64,000 nt of DNA from an uncultured Myxococcales bacterium (lineage in GTDB: Bacteria > Myxococcota_A > UBA9042): the NCBI GenBank assembly GCA_937910235.1, contig CALENB010000047.1:1-64000 (forward strand). The letters run 5' to 3'. How positions within the stretch are numbered: position 1 is the first letter of the stretch; each line of letters starts with the position of its first letter. This document shows positions 26,700 to 36,419 of this stretch, piece by piece. The notes under the pieces were generated by a model. It searched no databases. It was given only the letters and a program-made list of their open reading frames with translations, and was not told where the DNA came from. A program made the translations under genes and the position numbers.

Positions 26700-26714
26700 G
26701 GGCGCTAGGCGCCC
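26700..26714 (-). terminator. Short hairpin between V-ATPase K and PlsX-like genes
   Basis: 'gggcgc-tag-gcgccc' is a perfect 6-bp stem with a 3-nt loop in the 68-bp gap between atpK and the PlsX-like gene. No T-run follows on the minus strand, so it could at most be a weak terminator or processing site that reduces readthrough. Confidence 0.3.
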
Positions 26715-26725
26715 GTCACTGAAGG

Positions 26726-27280
26726 CTAGTTCATCACCAGGAAGCCGCCGGCTAGGCCGATCAGCGCGTAGAGCTCGGGCACGCCGGCGGCGAGCAGCGC
26801 CTGACCCTGATTCATCTGACCGTTGTTGATGCTCTTGATGCACGCCGCGGCGGTGCGCGCCTGGCCGATCGCGCTCAACAGGCACGGCACGCCGCAGATG
26901 ACGCCGGCGAGCGCGACCTTCGCCATCATCGCCGGGTCGCCCCACTGGGACTTCACGTTGGCGATCATGAGGAAGGCGATGGCAAATGCGTACAGCCCCT
27001 GCGAGCCAGGCATGACCGCCGGGATGAACGCCGCGCCGCGACGATCGGGCTCACACGCTGCATAGGCCGACAGCGAGATGCTCAGCGCGTAGCCAGAGCT
27101 CGCCATGCCAAAGCCAATCGCGATGAACGAGATGAGGATCATGATGATCTCGCCCGTGCCCGAGCCGGCAGCCGGCGCGGCAGCGGCGACATCAGCGAAG
27201 GCCGGCGTCGCGATGAGGGTCGCAATGAGGGTCGCGGTGAGGGTCGCGAGAGGGGCGGTCAGATGGCGGATGTGCTTCAT
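26726..27280 (-). CDS. atpK: V-type ATPase rotor proteolipid, subunit K
   Basis: A 184-aa membrane subunit forming the rotor ring, with a signal-like leader containing 'TLIATLIATP' repeats. It has two hairpins: 'PAVMPGSQGLYAFAIAFLMI' in the first and 'VPELYALIGLAGGFLVM' in the second, so one essential Glu per four helices as in Enterococcus NtpK. Residues equivalent to the sodium ligands of NtpK (Ser/Thr64, Gln65, Gln110, Glu139) appear as S and Q in 'GSQGLY', Q in 'AIGQAR' and E in 'PELYAL', suggesting a sodium-translocating enzyme. The last gene of the V-ATPase operon, 57 bp after subunit I. Confidence 0.93.
   Translation of the reverse strand: MKHIRHLTAPLATLTATLIATLIATPAFADVAAAAPAAGSGTGEIIMILISFIAIGFGMASSGYALSISLSAYAACEPDRRGAAFIPAVMPGSQGLYAFAIAFLMIANVKSQWGDPAMMAKVALAGVICGVPCLLSAIGQARTAAACIKSINNGQMNQGQALLAAGVPELYALIGLAGGFLVMN
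27207..27254 (-). repeat. 12-bp in-frame tandem repeats in the atpK leader
   Basis: Four 12-bp units (plus-strand consensus gtcgcgatgagg) encode the repeated 'TLIA' in the signal-like leader of the V-ATPase K subunit. The unit is four codons long, so copy number changes would not disrupt the frame. Confidence 0.8.
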
Positions 27281-27337
27281 GTCTAGGGCCTCAGGGTGGA
27301 TGGCACGCAGGCGCGGGCAACTCAGGAAATTGAAACG

Positions 27338-29143
27338 TTAGGACGTTGGACCTCGACGCATCGGGCTGTACCAGATCTGCCCGCCGTCGAAGCAATTGCT
27401 CCCAAACTCAAGAAAAATCAACCGATTGGTGTGGATATACAGGGACAGGAGCGCGAGCAGGAAGACGAAGAAGTGGCCCAACACGGCAACAACCACGCCG
27501 AGCGCAAGCGGCAACATGCCAGCGACCTGATTGACGACCATGGCCATGATCGAGCCCGACAGCGCGATGCCAAACAGCCGCATGTGGCTCATGACGTCTT
27601 GGCCAAATCCGGTCATGCCCGAGTAGAGCGTCCAGATGACGTTGGGGATGCGCTTGTCGTCGAAGATCCGCTCGGGAAAGACCATCCACATCAGCACGCC
27701 GAGCACCAGCAGGGACTGACCGCCAAGACCAGCACCAAACGCGACCTGGGCCACGAGCGCTTCGGGGGGGTGTTTGACCACCAGCCCCATCGCCAGCTCG
27801 GGCGCGCCCTCGCCGATGACCAGCGCGATGGCGCCGAGCGCGAAGAGCAGGCTCCCTGTGGCGTTGGTTCGCCAACCGCGCTGCCAGACGGCGCTGCCAT
27901 AGCTGACGGTCATGCCGATCATGCCGACGACGAGCGAGAAGATGAAGCTGGTCATCGGGTCCGACGCGAGGGCCGTGGGTGGTCGATGACCGTCCAGAAA
28001 CCCACTCTGACCGACGACCTGACCGAAATATTGGCCAGCGATCACGCCGACGACCGTGGAAAATGCGCCTGTGAGCGCAAAAACGTTGCCAAACGCGACC
28101 TGGCCTTTGCGTCGTAGCAGCAGCCCGGCCACGAGCAGCAACAGGCCGTAGCCGGCGTCCAGCAGGCACAGGGAGCCGAAGACCAAGAACAGCATGCCGA
28201 CGATCGCGGTGAAGTCCTTCTCCCAATAGCTGATCCCGGAGAACGCTTGCACCACGGACTCAAAGCCACGCACCACGACGTTGTTCTGCAGCTTGACCGG
28301 CACCGCGTCGTCTGCGGCGGGCGAATCGAAGCGCAACACGACAGCAAACCCCTTGAGGGCGCGCTGCAAGTCATGCTGCTCCTCAGCGGGCAGAAACCCC
28401 TGGATGGCGAAGATCGGGCCGTCTTTGAGGCCGCCATCTTCGGTTTTGAGCACGACCACGCGATCGTGCAGCTGCGCGAGGCGCTGGTCGATGCCGCGCA
28501 CATAGCCATGGAAACTGCCGAGGATCTCCTCGGTCTCACGGAGCTCTCGCCGCACCTGCTCGCGCTCGGCGATGGCGCTGCTCAGCGTGCGACGCGGCAG
28601 GCGCACCCGATCGATGTTTAGGTCGGCGGCGACGTCGCCAAACAGCGCCACCCACACCTCGTCGTCGTTTTGCTGGCTGATGACGTAGGGGACGTTCGCG
28701 ACGTTGAGCTCACGCCAGTCATTCCACGTCAGCCGAGCGAGGCGGACCGGCGCGCCACGCGCGGTCAGGTCGTCGAGCACGGCAGGATCGAAATCTCCCC
28801 ACGGCGCCAGGGCGGCGATGTTGGTGTCGAGCGAACTCAGGCGCTCATGGAGCACCCGACGCTCCTCCGCGAGGTGCTCGACTCGCTCCACGACCGCGCC
28901 GACCGCGATGCCGGGCACCTCGCGACCGCTGCTATTCACCGACAAAATCGCGGTACGAGCGCGTTTGAGCTGCGCAGCGCGGTCCAGTGGATCGCGCGTA
29001 CCGCTGTGCAGCGCGGCGAGGTCTTCCGGGGGACGCATGGGCTCGACATGCAGCAGCCCGACGTCCATCACAGTGGTCAAGATCGCTTCGGCTTCGCGGC
29101 TACGGCCAACCAGCGTGGCCTTCAGCATGCGTACAATGCTCAT
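27338..29143 (-). CDS. atpI: V-type ATPase subunit I (stator/a-subunit)
   Basis: A 601-aa membrane protein. The N-terminal half is cytoplasmic and coiled-coil-rich, beginning 'MSIVRMLKATLVGRSREAEAIL', typical of subunit I. The C-terminal half has about seven transmembrane segments, for example 'GMLFLVFGSLCLLDAGYGLLLL', 'FIFSLVVGMIGMTV' and 'LPLALGVVVAVLGHFFVFLLALL'. It forms the ion half-channels next to the K ring and links stator to rotor. Its ATG overlaps the subunit D stop by four bases (ATGA), so it is translationally coupled to D. Length is in the family range of about 600-660 aa. Confidence 0.95.
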   Translation of the reverse strand: MSIVRMLKATLVGRSREAEAILTTVMDVGLLHVEPMRPPEDLAALHSGTRDPLDRAAQLKRARTAILSVNSSGREVPGIAVGAVVERVEHLAEERRVLHERLSSLDTNIAALAPWGDFDPAVLDDLTARGAPVRLARLTWNDWRELNVANVPYVISQQNDDEVWVALFGDVAADLNIDRVRLPRRTLSSAIAEREQVRRELRETEEILGSFHGYVRGIDQRLAQLHDRVVVLKTEDGGLKDGPIFAIQGFLPAEEQHDLQRALKGFAVVLRFDSPAADDAVPVKLQNNVVVRGFESVVQAFSGISYWEKDFTAIVGMLFLVFGSLCLLDAGYGLLLLVAGLLLRRKGQVAFGNVFALTGAFSTVVGVIAGQYFGQVVGQSGFLDGHRPPTALASDPMTSFIFSLVVGMIGMTVSYGSAVWQRGWRTNATGSLLFALGAIALVIGEGAPELAMGLVVKHPPEALVAQVAFGAGLGGQSLLVLGVLMWMVFPERIFDDKRIPNVIWTLYSGMTGFGQDVMSHMRLFGIALSGSIMAMVVNQVAGMLPLALGVVVAVLGHFFVFLLALLSLYIHTNRLIFLEFGSNCFDGGQIWYSPMRRGPTS

Positions 29144-29805
29144 GCGGCGCTCCCCGCCATGGCGGTGTCTGCGGCAGCGTCCGCGACCGCTCTCGCGTCG
29201 CGGGCCTTCGCCTTGGCCTTGCCCTTGGCGATCTTGGCGCGGGCGACGGCAGCGACCTGGAGATCTCCCAAGGCGATCTTGATGCGCCGAATGGCCTCTT
29301 TGGCTTCCGGAATCAGCACGATCTCAAAGAGGTTCACCTTCTGCGTGGTGCGTCTCAGCTCACGGTCAACCAGATCGAACTGCTGCTGAATGATGTGCAT
29401 CTCGGTGTTCAGCTGCACAAACCGGCGCAAGCGAGGCAGCGCGCGGCTGACCCAGGCTGGGGTACCGAAGCGGCTGAGGCCCACGTCTGGAAAATGCACG
29501 CGGTCAAGCGTCGGCACAGCCACACCGGCCACGGTCTTGGTCCCAATCACCAACTCTCGGGCCTTCGTCAGCTTGACCAAATCGACCAGCAGCGGCTCGG
29601 CGAACAGCGGCAGCATCCCGTCCCAGCCGTGTCGCGCCTTCTCGAGGTCGGCGCGCCGCGCCTCCAGCTCGCGCCGGATCTTGAGCTGCTCGGCTTGCAG
29701 CTGCTCCTGCTTGAGCTTCAGCACCGGCAAGAACTGCAAGTAGGTCTTCACCTCGCGCCGGGTGCGCGTCAGCTCGACCTTGTTGAGCTTGTATTTGCGG
29801 GCCAT
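29140..29805 (-). CDS. atpD: V-type ATPase central stalk subunit D
   Basis: A 221-aa coiled-coil protein, 'KYKLNKVELTRTRREVKTYLQFLPVLKLKQEQLQAE' at the start and a C-terminal helix with 'VNLFEIVLIPEAKEAIRRIKIALGD', which is the family signature (normally 'VNALEyv.iP......I..I...L.e'). It is the central rotor shaft inside the A3B3 head. The final 40 residues are Ala/Lys-rich and longer than in Enterococcus. It lies 113 bp after the B subunit gene and overlaps subunit I. The ATG has 'ggagctgcctcgcc' before it. Confidence 0.93.
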   Translation of the reverse strand: MARKYKLNKVELTRTRREVKTYLQFLPVLKLKQEQLQAEQLKIRRELEARRADLEKARHGWDGMLPLFAEPLLVDLVKLTKARELVIGTKTVAGVAVPTLDRVHFPDVGLSRFGTPAWVSRALPRLRRFVQLNTEMHIIQQQFDLVDRELRRTTQKVNLFEIVLIPEAKEAIRRIKIALGDLQVAAVARAKIAKGKAKAKARDARAVADAAADTAMAGSAA

Positions 29806-29918
29806 GGCGAGGCAGCTCCAAGTTCGAGTGAGCAGATGCGGACGTCAGATGCGCGGCGACGACGTACGGAGCGGGTGCGAGCGAGATGCCCGACCCAGGG
29901 CGACACAGGGCGACGGGA

Positions 29919-31214
29919 CTAGCTCGGCCAGTACACGTCGGTCAGTTTGCTTGGCAGTCCCGACTGGGTGGGCGTGAAGTGCTTGGCGAGCAGCTGCCAG
30001 CCGAGGTCAAGTTGAGCCTCCAACGGCAAGTTGACCTTCAGGTCCATCATGCGCACCTCAAACTCAGCACCGTAGGCCAGGACGGCTTGGTCGAGCGCCG
30101 AGATCGTGAAGCCCATCGACTGCTGCTGTCGCACTTTGCGTGACGCGTCAAACAGCTGAATCATCGCGGTCATGAGCGGGGCGTGGTCGTCGCGGGTGTT
30201 CTTGTTTACGAGCTGCTTGAGCCGCGACAACGAGCCGAAGGGGTCGATGACGCCGCCCTTGAGGTAGAACTGCCCTTCCGTGATGTAGCCGGTGTTGTCG
30301 GGCACGGGGTGGGTCACGTCGTCGCCGGGCATCGTGGTCACCGCCAACAGCGTGATGGAGCCGGAGCCCTCGATGTCGACCGCTTTCTCGTACCGCGACG
30401 CGAGCTGAGAGTACAGATCGCCCGGATAACCGCGGTTTGCGGGGATTTGCTCCATCGCCACCGCGACCTCTTTCATCGCGTCGGCGTAAGCCGTCATGTC
30501 GGTGAGCAGCACCAGCACGTCCTTGCCAGCGGTGGCGTATTGCTCAGCCGCGGCCAGCGCCATGTCGGGCACCATCATGCACTCCACGACCGGGTCGGCG
30601 GCGGTGTGAATGAACATGATCGTGCGCTCTTTGCTCGGCACCAGCTGCTTCTTGAAGAAGAGATAATCGTCGTACTTCAGCCCCATCCCGCCGAGCACGA
30701 TGACGTCCGCGCGGGCCTGCAACGCGATCCGCGCCAGCAGCTCATTGTAGGGCTCACCCGCCACCGAGAAGATGGGCAGCTTCTGGCTCTTCACCAAGGT
30801 GTTGAACATGTCGATCATCGGGATGCCGGTCTGGATCAGCTCCGACGGGATGATGCGATTCGCCGGGTTGAAGGACGGACCGCCGATGTCGATGTCCTTG
30901 GTCTGCTGCAACGGCGGGCGACCGTCGATGGGCTCGCCGACGCCGCTAAAAGTCCGGCCCAACAGGTTCTCAGCGGAGAAACCAAGCTGCACCTGGCGGC
31001 CCAGAAACTCGACCTCATCGCCCGTGCTGATGCCCTTTGAGCCCGCGAACACCTGGAGTGTCACAAGATCGCCGAGCAGCTTGATCACCTGGGCGTAGGT
31101 GGTGTTGCCGTCCTTGAGCCGGATGCGCGCGAGCTCGCCATAGGCGATGCCCTCGGCGTGCAGGCTGACGACTGGGCCAACGATCTGATCGATGTGCGTG
31201 TAGACCTTGCGCAT
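29919..31214 (-). CDS. atpB: V-type ATPase subunit B (regulatory nucleotide-binding subunit)
   Basis: A 431-aa subunit with the characteristic '[20 protein letters not shown]' start and '[13 protein letters not shown]', '[28 protein letters not shown]', '[32 protein letters not shown]', which are diagnostic for B (AtpB/NtpB) and not F-type beta. B lacks a functional P-loop, here replaced by 'SVAGEPYN'. It alternates with A in the hexameric head. The ATG follows 'aggagacatc', a strong ribosome binding site. It lies 12 bp after the A stop. Confidence 0.97.
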   Translation of the reverse strand: MRKVYTHIDQIVGPVVSLHAEGIAYGELARIRLKDGNTTYAQVIKLLGDLVTLQVFAGSKGISTGDEVEFLGRQVQLGFSAENLLGRTFSGVGEPIDGRPPLQQTKDIDIGGPSFNPANRIIPSELIQTGIPMIDMFNTLVKSQKLPIFSVAGEPYNELLARIALQARADVIVLGGMGLKYDDYLFFKKQLVPSKERTIMFIHTAADPVVECMMVPDMALAAAEQYATAGKDVLVLLTDMTAYADAMKEVAVAMEQIPANRGYPGDLYSQLASRYEKAVDIEGSGSITLLAVTTMPGDDVTHPVPDNTGYITEGQFYLKGGVIDPFGSLSRLKQLVNKNTRDDHAPLMTAMIQLFDASRKVRQQQSMGFTISALDQAVLAYGAEFEVRMMDLKVNLPLEAQLDLGWQLLAKHFTPTQSGLPSKLTDVYWPS

Positions 31215-31225
31215 GATGTCTCCTG

Positions 31226-33013
31226 CTACGCGGCGCCGCTAAGACGCGACTCCAATCGATCGAGCAGCTGTAGGTACTCGGGGGCGTCGGTGGCGGTGAT
31301 GTTCCAATCGCGGAACGTCGCCGTGATCTCGGTGAAGGCGTCGCGCGCTTGCACCTTGTTTGTGAACGCAAAGTCGTGATCGACGATGCGCGCGGTCAAC
31401 TGCAGCGACAGCGCGGTGCGATCGGCCTCTGGGCTTGCGTCCACAGCGTTGAAGGCGTTCTGCTGCAGGAACACCGAGTCGATGAACTCGGAGCCGAGGA
31501 AACGAACAAAGTCGGGGAGGCTGAGATCCTCTTCGCCCACGACCTTCATCTGATCACCGACGCGCTGACCCTCGACGTAGTACAGGGCGAGGCGCTTGAC
31601 GGTGTCGACCCAGCCGACGAAGTAGAGCTTCTCGAGCGCGGGTCTCATACGGTCGATGTACTTCGACCACGAGTCCGTCGGCGAGATGGCTGGGAACCGT
31701 TTGGCGTAGGACCGCGCGTACGTGAGGCCGAGAAAACAGCCCACGACAGCGAGGGTGGACTGGGTCACGGGCTCTTCGAAGTTACCGCCAGCGGGTGAGA
31801 CCGTACCGATGGTGGTGACGGAGCCCGTCTGCGTGCCGAGGTTCGGATCTTCGATGCGGACCAGGCCGGCGCGCTCGTAGAACGCCGCGATCAGGGAGCT
31901 GAGGTAGGCGGGGAAGGCCTCCTCGCCGGGGATCTCTTCGAGGCGACCGCTCATCTCGCGCAAGGCCTGGGCCCAGCGACTGGTGGAGTCGGCCAGCAGC
32001 AGGGTGCGAAGCCCCATCTGGCGATAGTACTCAGCCAGCGTGACGGCGGTGTAGACCGACGCCTCACGCGCGGCGACGGGCATCGAGGAGGTGTTGCAGA
32101 TGATGATGGTGCGCTTCATCAGCGACTCGCCCGTGCGCGGGTCGGTCAACTCTGGGAACTCGCGCAGCGTCTCGACGACCTCACCGGCGCGCTCACCGCA
32201 GGCGGCGACGATCACCACGTCGGCCTCGGCGAACTTGCTGACACCCTGCTGAAAGACCGTCTTTCCGGAGCCGAAGGGGCCAGGCACGCAGGCGGTGCCG
32301 CCCTCGGCGACTGGGAAGAAGGCGTCCACGATACGGATGCGGGTCGTCAGCGGCGTCTCGGGCAGCAGCCGCTCGGCGTAGGCGGTGATCGGGCGCTTAA
32401 CCGCCCACGGCATCACCATGGTGAGCTCGCGGATCTCACCGGTGGCGAGGAGTTTCACCTTGGCCACGGTCTGCGCGACGGTCATGTCGCCGGGGGACGC
32501 CAGCTCCAGCACCTCGACGGCGCCCACGATGCCGAATGGCACCATGATGCGGTGGGTGTACATCGACTCGGGCACCGTACCGAGGGCATCGCCGGCCTTG
32601 AGGTGCTGGCCGATGCGGGCCACCGGTGTCCAGGCCCACTTCGTCGTGCGATCGAGGGTCGGCAGGTAGACGCCGCGCTGCAGGTAGTAGCCGCACTTCT
32701 CAGCGAGGGCGCCCAACGGATTGCCGAGACCGTCGTAGGTCGTCGACAGCAACCCGGGCCCGAGTTCAATGGCGAGCAGCTCGTCTGTGAAGGAGACGGG
32801 GGTGCCGACACGCACGCCGCGGGTGTCTTCAAACACCTGCATGTCGCACTCGCGGCCGCGGATTCGGATCACCTCCGCCTTGAGGTTGATCGACTCGCCC
32901 TGGTCGTCGGTCATGTCGATGTAAGCGACCTCGTTCATGCGGACGTCGCCGGTGAAACGCACCGAGACCATGTTGCCGCTGACGCCGAAGACGCTGCCTT
33001 GCTTGTCGCTCAT
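31226..33013 (-). CDS. atpA: V-type ATPase catalytic subunit A
   Basis: A 595-aa catalytic subunit starting at the ATG at 33013, which overlaps the stop of the DUF2764 gene as ATGA. Walker A is '[17 protein letters not shown]' (near residue 246), Walker B region '[19 protein letters not shown]', and '[33 protein letters not shown]' is the A-subunit signature. The large non-homologous insertion typical of A (about residues 120-190) is present. It hydrolyses ATP to drive ion pumping, or makes ATP in reverse. Length is as expected for this family. Confidence 0.98.
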   Translation of the reverse strand: MSDKQGSVFGVSGNMVSVRFTGDVRMNEVAYIDMTDDQGESINLKAEVIRIRGRECDMQVFEDTRGVRVGTPVSFTDELLAIELGPGLLSTTYDGLGNPLGALAEKCGYYLQRGVYLPTLDRTTKWAWTPVARIGQHLKAGDALGTVPESMYTHRIMVPFGIVGAVEVLELASPGDMTVAQTVAKVKLLATGEIRELTMVMPWAVKRPITAYAERLLPETPLTTRIRIVDAFFPVAEGGTACVPGPFGSGKTVFQQGVSKFAEADVVIVAACGERAGEVVETLREFPELTDPRTGESLMKRTIIICNTSSMPVAAREASVYTAVTLAEYYRQMGLRTLLLADSTSRWAQALREMSGRLEEIPGEEAFPAYLSSLIAAFYERAGLVRIEDPNLGTQTGSVTTIGTVSPAGGNFEEPVTQSTLAVVGCFLGLTYARSYAKRFPAISPTDSWSKYIDRMRPALEKLYFVGWVDTVKRLALYYVEGQRVGDQMKVVGEEDLSLPDFVRFLGSEFIDSVFLQQNAFNAVDASPEADRTALSLQLTARIVDHDFAFTNKVQARDAFTEITATFRDWNITATDAPEYLQLLDRLESRLSGAA

Positions 33014-33831
33014 GGAGTTCCCGTGCCGGGTTGCTGGGCGCCCGGTGTTGATGCGGCAGATTCCGCGGGGATGTGGAGGATCTGGTCCAAGACCGACCGA
33101 CCTAGCGCCGCGTTCCACGAAGCCGAACGCTCGAGGATGCGAAGCTGCAGGTAGTACGCCAACACGAACTCCACCGAGAACAAGTCGTACCGATTCAGCG
33201 TGTCGATGTGCGACCAGAACAGGTCGCAGAGGGTCCGTTCAGCGCGGAGCAGGTCCTCGTCTTCAAACGCGGACAGCGCGGTCGGGAGCCACTTGAAGCG
33301 CTGCTCGAGTCCGAGGCCGCGCTCCTCCCAATGACTGATGATCACGTTGGCCGAGGCGTCGAAGCTACCTTGCATCTGAGCCAGGAAAGCCGGGCGATCA
33401 GCGCCCTCCGCACGCGAGAGCGTAGCGGTCTTCACCTCTTCGACGTCGACAAGGAAGTTGGCCCAGTCCCGCAAAAAGCTGGTCTTCGCACCGCGGGTCA
33501 GCTCGAAGTAATGTCGCTGCAGGAGGCGGTGTTGTGGCAACGGCCGGTGCAGCCAGGCGGGCAGCTCGTCGGCGGTCTTGTTGTCACGGCGGTCGGTCAG
33601 CACTGCGGCGTTCAACGACGCGGCGGACACGTCTGGATCGTCGAGTTGAGCGGCGAGGCTCAGTCGCACGGTCTCCTCGACGGACTCCAGGCGCAGCATG
33701 CGCTCGAACTCCTCAAGATCGCTTCTCTCCAACTCACTGCGACAGCGGGCCACGAAGTCGGCGCGCGTCAGCGGCGGATCCTCGCCGCGCACCAGTCGCG
33801 GCAAGCCTGTGATCAGGTAGACGAGGCCCAT
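33010..33831 (-). CDS. DUF2764 protein, V-ATPase operon component in place of subunit C
   Basis: A 273-aa protein starting 'MGLVYLITGLPRLVRGEDPPLT', a pattern I associate with the DUF2764 family that sits between E and A in V-ATPase operons of Bacteroidetes, spirochaetes and chlamydiae. These operons lack an obvious C and F subunit, so DUF2764 is presumed to replace the C subunit at the rotor-stator interface. No membrane segment is seen; it is mostly helical ('LEEFERMLRLESVEETVRLSL', 'DLFSVEFVLAYYLQLRILER'). Its Pro/Ser-rich C-terminus is a variable tail. It lies 7 bp behind subunit E. Confidence 0.8.
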   Translation of the reverse strand: MGLVYLITGLPRLVRGEDPPLTRADFVARCRSELERSDLEEFERMLRLESVEETVRLSLAAQLDDPDVSAASLNAAVLTDRRDNKTADELPAWLHRPLPQHRLLQRHYFELTRGAKTSFLRDWANFLVDVEEVKTATLSRAEGADRPAFLAQMQGSFDASANVIISHWEERGLGLEQRFKWLPTALSAFEDEDLLRAERTLCDLFWSHIDTLNRYDLFSVEFVLAYYLQLRILERSASWNAALGRSVLDQILHIPAESAASTPGAQQPGTGTP

Positions 33832-33838
33832 GGCTGAT

Positions 33839-34447
33839 TCACGCTCCTGCCATGGACAACGCGCTGCGCAGGCCGGGTTCGACGAGCGCCGCCAGCTCGC
33901 GGGCGATGGTGTCGGCGGTGAAATCCCACGCGAAGTGTTCGCCGCTGCGGACGAGGCGGAAGCCGCCCTGCCCTGCTTCGTCGACCAAGATCAAGTCGCC
34001 GGCGGTGATGCGCGCGAACAAGGCCGCCTCGAGCGCGGCGCGGTCTTCCGGCCGGATGTGCGCGGTAACGGCGCCCGTACCGGTGCCCCAGGCGACCAAC
34101 AGCTCTCCGAGCAGCTTCGCCATGAGGTCAGCGTCACCCACCGCCTCGCCCACCGCGGCGACGACCGCGGGCTGGATGGCCTGCGACTTCAGACGCTCTT
34201 GGAAGCGAAACACGAAGTCGCGCGCGGCCATGCGCAGCTCAGCGTCGAGCTGTTCACCGCGCTTTCTTGCCGCAATCTCAGCCGCTTGATGCATCGCTGC
34301 GGCGTCGGCCTCGGCTCGCGCCACGACGCTGGCCGCCTGCGCGTGTGCGTCGGCGATGATGCGGTCGCGTTCGCGCTCGCCTTCCTCCACACCGTCAAGT
34401 TTGATGCGAGAGATGAACTCCGCGATGCCGCTTGTGACCTGAGTCAT
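33839..34447 (-). CDS. atpE: V-type ATPase peripheral stalk subunit E
   Basis: A 202-aa protein from the ATG at 34447, which follows 'cccggaggagcc', so the longer ORF is rejected. The N-terminal half is a long helix, 'GIAEFISRIKLDGVEEGERERDRIIADAHAQAASVV', typical of the E/G coiled-coil stator, followed by a compact C-terminal domain. It anchors the head to the membrane. It is the first gene of the seven-gene V-ATPase operon (E, DUF2764, A, B, D, I, K), whose promoter should lie in the 157-bp gap 34448-34604. Confidence 0.9.
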   Translation of the reverse strand: MTQVTSGIAEFISRIKLDGVEEGERERDRIIADAHAQAASVVARAEADAAAMHQAAEIAARKRGEQLDAELRMAARDFVFRFQERLKSQAIQPAVVAAVGEAVGDADLMAKLLGELLVAWGTGTGAVTAHIRPEDRAALEAALFARITAGDLILVDEAGQGGFRLVRSGEHFAWDFTADTIARELAALVEPGLRSALSMAGA

Positions 34448-34604
34448 GGCTCCTCCGGGCGTGCTTGGTAGGGGGCGGGCACGCGGCGCGAAGTGAGGCA
34501 CCGAGGGCCCGCCGGGGCCGGCACGCGGTGCTTACTGCAACGACGCCGGAAACGCAACGCCTCGGCGCATCCGGCCCGCTCGACGGCGCGAACGGAGGAC
34601 GGCG

Positions 34605-35918
34605 CTACTCTGCCGGACTGCCCACTGTCGGCGGCGCGGACACCGGCGCGGCGGACGCCGATTCGGATGGCGCAGCAGCGGAGCGGTCGTCCGGTTCAGT
34701 TGACGCAGTGATCGGCGGCGCGGGAAGCCTGTGCGTGTCGTCGAGGCGCAGATGATGCCAACGCAGCTCCTGGCTTCCGGCACGCAGCGGCCACGTATGG
34801 ACGGGTCGATAGCCGAAGTGTCGAACAAACCCCTCGTGACCCTCCAACACCCACGCGTCGGCGCCAACAAACGTCGACCACCGCTGCCCCATCGCTTCAT
34901 AGAGGTCGGTCACTTCGCGACCACCAATACGCTCGCCCACCGGTGGATTGCAGAGGATGACCGCGTCGTCTGCTGGGGCGTCCATTCGGCGGACGTTATG
35001 ACGCACGACCTCGACAAGATCAGCTAGCCCGGCCCGCTCAAGGTGAGTCCTGGTCGCCCGAAGCGCGGCGCGATCAAAGTCGCCCGCGATCACCCGAAGC
35101 CCGGTCGCATTGGCGATCGCCTCGGTGGCGACGGCCTGGGCAGCTTCACGTTCTTTCTCAAGAAGCAGCCCCATGGCTTGGCCGTGGTGGGGCCAGCGCT
35201 CAATCGGAAAGTCGCGTTTCATCCCCGGCGCGATGTTCAGGTGGCGCATGAGCGCTTCGATGATCAGGGTGCCGGAGCCGCACATCGGATCGATCAGCGG
35301 CCGACGCCCGTCCCATCCAACGGTGGCGACCAAGGCTGCAGCCGACGTCTCGCTCACGGCCTCTTCGATCGCATCAACTCGGTACGCACGGTGATGCATC
35401 GCGTCGCCGGAGATGTCGAGGTAGACGCCGCACCGGTCTCCCCGAAATCGCAGCACGATCTGCACGTCGGGGTCGTCTGCGTCGATATTGGGGCGCGCGC
35501 CCAGACGCCCGAGCAGGTGATCGCAGATCGCGTCCTTGGCGCGTTGCGCGGCGAACATGTGCGTGCGAATCCCCGTCCCGCGTGAAGGACGACCTCGGCG
35601 CTTGGGGGCCTCAGCGCTTCCTGGCAGGGCGCCGGACGCTCGGACGGCGATGGTGTGCCGATCATCAAGCCAGTGTGTCCAATCCAGGTTCCGCACCGCG
35701 TTGTAGAGCTCGTCTGCGTCGCCGCTTCGGATGTCTTCAACCGCGAGCAGCAGATGCGTGGCGATCCGCAGGTGCACCAGCGCGCGAGAGGTGGTCGTTG
35801 TGTTGAGGTCGAGCACGACGCCATCACGCCGAACATGAACGACGCGCATGCCAAGCGCGACACACTCTTCGGCAAGAATCGCGGCGGTGCCTTCTGCGGC
35901 AGTAGCGAGGACTTCCAT
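34605..35918 (-). CDS. THUMP-domain class I SAM-dependent RNA methyltransferase (RlmL/Trm-G10-like)
   Basis: A 437-aa protein from the ATG at 35918. Residues about 1-150 match a THUMP RNA-binding module ('MEVLATAAEGTAAILAEECVAL', 'ALVHLRIATHLLL'); the rest is a Rossmann methyltransferase with 'DPMCGSGTLIIEAL', 'GDFDRAALRATRTHLERAG' and the catalytic 'ILCNPPVGERIG' (N-P-P-Y/x motif of N2-guanine methyltransferases). It corresponds to the N-terminal half of E. coli RlmL or to TrmG10-type enzymes, lacking the second RlmK domain. The C-terminal 30 residues are Ser/Pro/Ala-rich. The longer track start at 36056 lacks support and adds non-conserved residues. rRNA or tRNA target is not resolved. Confidence 0.83.
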   Translation of the reverse strand: MEVLATAAEGTAAILAEECVALGMRVVHVRRDGVVLDLNTTTTSRALVHLRIATHLLLAVEDIRSGDADELYNAVRNLDWTHWLDDRHTIAVRASGALPGSAEAPKRRGRPSRGTGIRTHMFAAQRAKDAICDHLLGRLGARPNIDADDPDVQIVLRFRGDRCGVYLDISGDAMHHRAYRVDAIEEAVSETSAAALVATVGWDGRRPLIDPMCGSGTLIIEALMRHLNIAPGMKRDFPIERWPHHGQAMGLLLEKEREAAQAVATEAIANATGLRVIAGDFDRAALRATRTHLERAGLADLVEVVRHNVRRMDAPADDAVILCNPPVGERIGGREVTDLYEAMGQRWSTFVGADAWVLEGHEGFVRHFGYRPVHTWPLRAGSQELRWHHLRLDDTHRLPAPPITASTEPDDRSAAAPSESASAAPVSAPPTVGSPAE

Positions 35919-36164
35919 TATGACATCACGGGGTTCGGGGAATGAACTGGCGAGGAGGAAGCACCACGGAGGAAACGACGGCCAAGTGGCCCGGCGGTGG
36001 CGCGGCAGTGGCGCAACGGTGGCGCGTGGACGCCGGTCGAGACCTGCAACACGCACTGCCGCGCCATCATGGGCGCGAGCGGCGCTGCCGTAAAGCTGCG
36101 ATGTCGTGCGATGTGACGCGCAAGCCCTGCCTGCGACCCCGCCAAGGCACCGCGCTAAACGACG

Positions 36165-36341
36165 TTAACCGTCAACCTGCATCGGCAGGGGGCCACGCGC
36201 CCGCGCATCCTTCCAAGCAACCAGCCCGGCCAGCGCCGTCGCGCTCAAGAGCACGGTGCTCGCCAGGATGAACCAGCCGTAGTCGGTGTCGTTCGCGGCG
36301 CACACGGCGCACCCTGCGATCAAGGTCGTGATGCTGGTCAT
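36165..36341 (-). CDS. Small single-pass membrane protein, unknown
   Basis: A 58-aa ORF read from an ATG with 'ggaggtagttatc' immediately upstream, which is the reason to accept it. The sequence 'MTSITTLIAGCAVCAANDTDYGWFILASTVLLSATALAGLVAW' contains a CxxC and one or two hydrophobic helices followed by a basic tail 'KDARARG'. No family is recognised. It lies between the RNA methyltransferase and lon genes on the same strand. The strong ribosome binding site and amphipathic layout are the only support, so it remains tentative. Confidence 0.6.
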   Translation of the reverse strand: MTSITTLIAGCAVCAANDTDYGWFILASTVLLSATALAGLVAWKDARARGPLPMQVDG

Positions 36342-36419
36342 GATAACTACCTCCAAGCCAAGCGCCCTCGCAGAGGAGTCGTCAACCCAGATGAACTGTT
36401 ACGCAACCAGCGGCAACGG

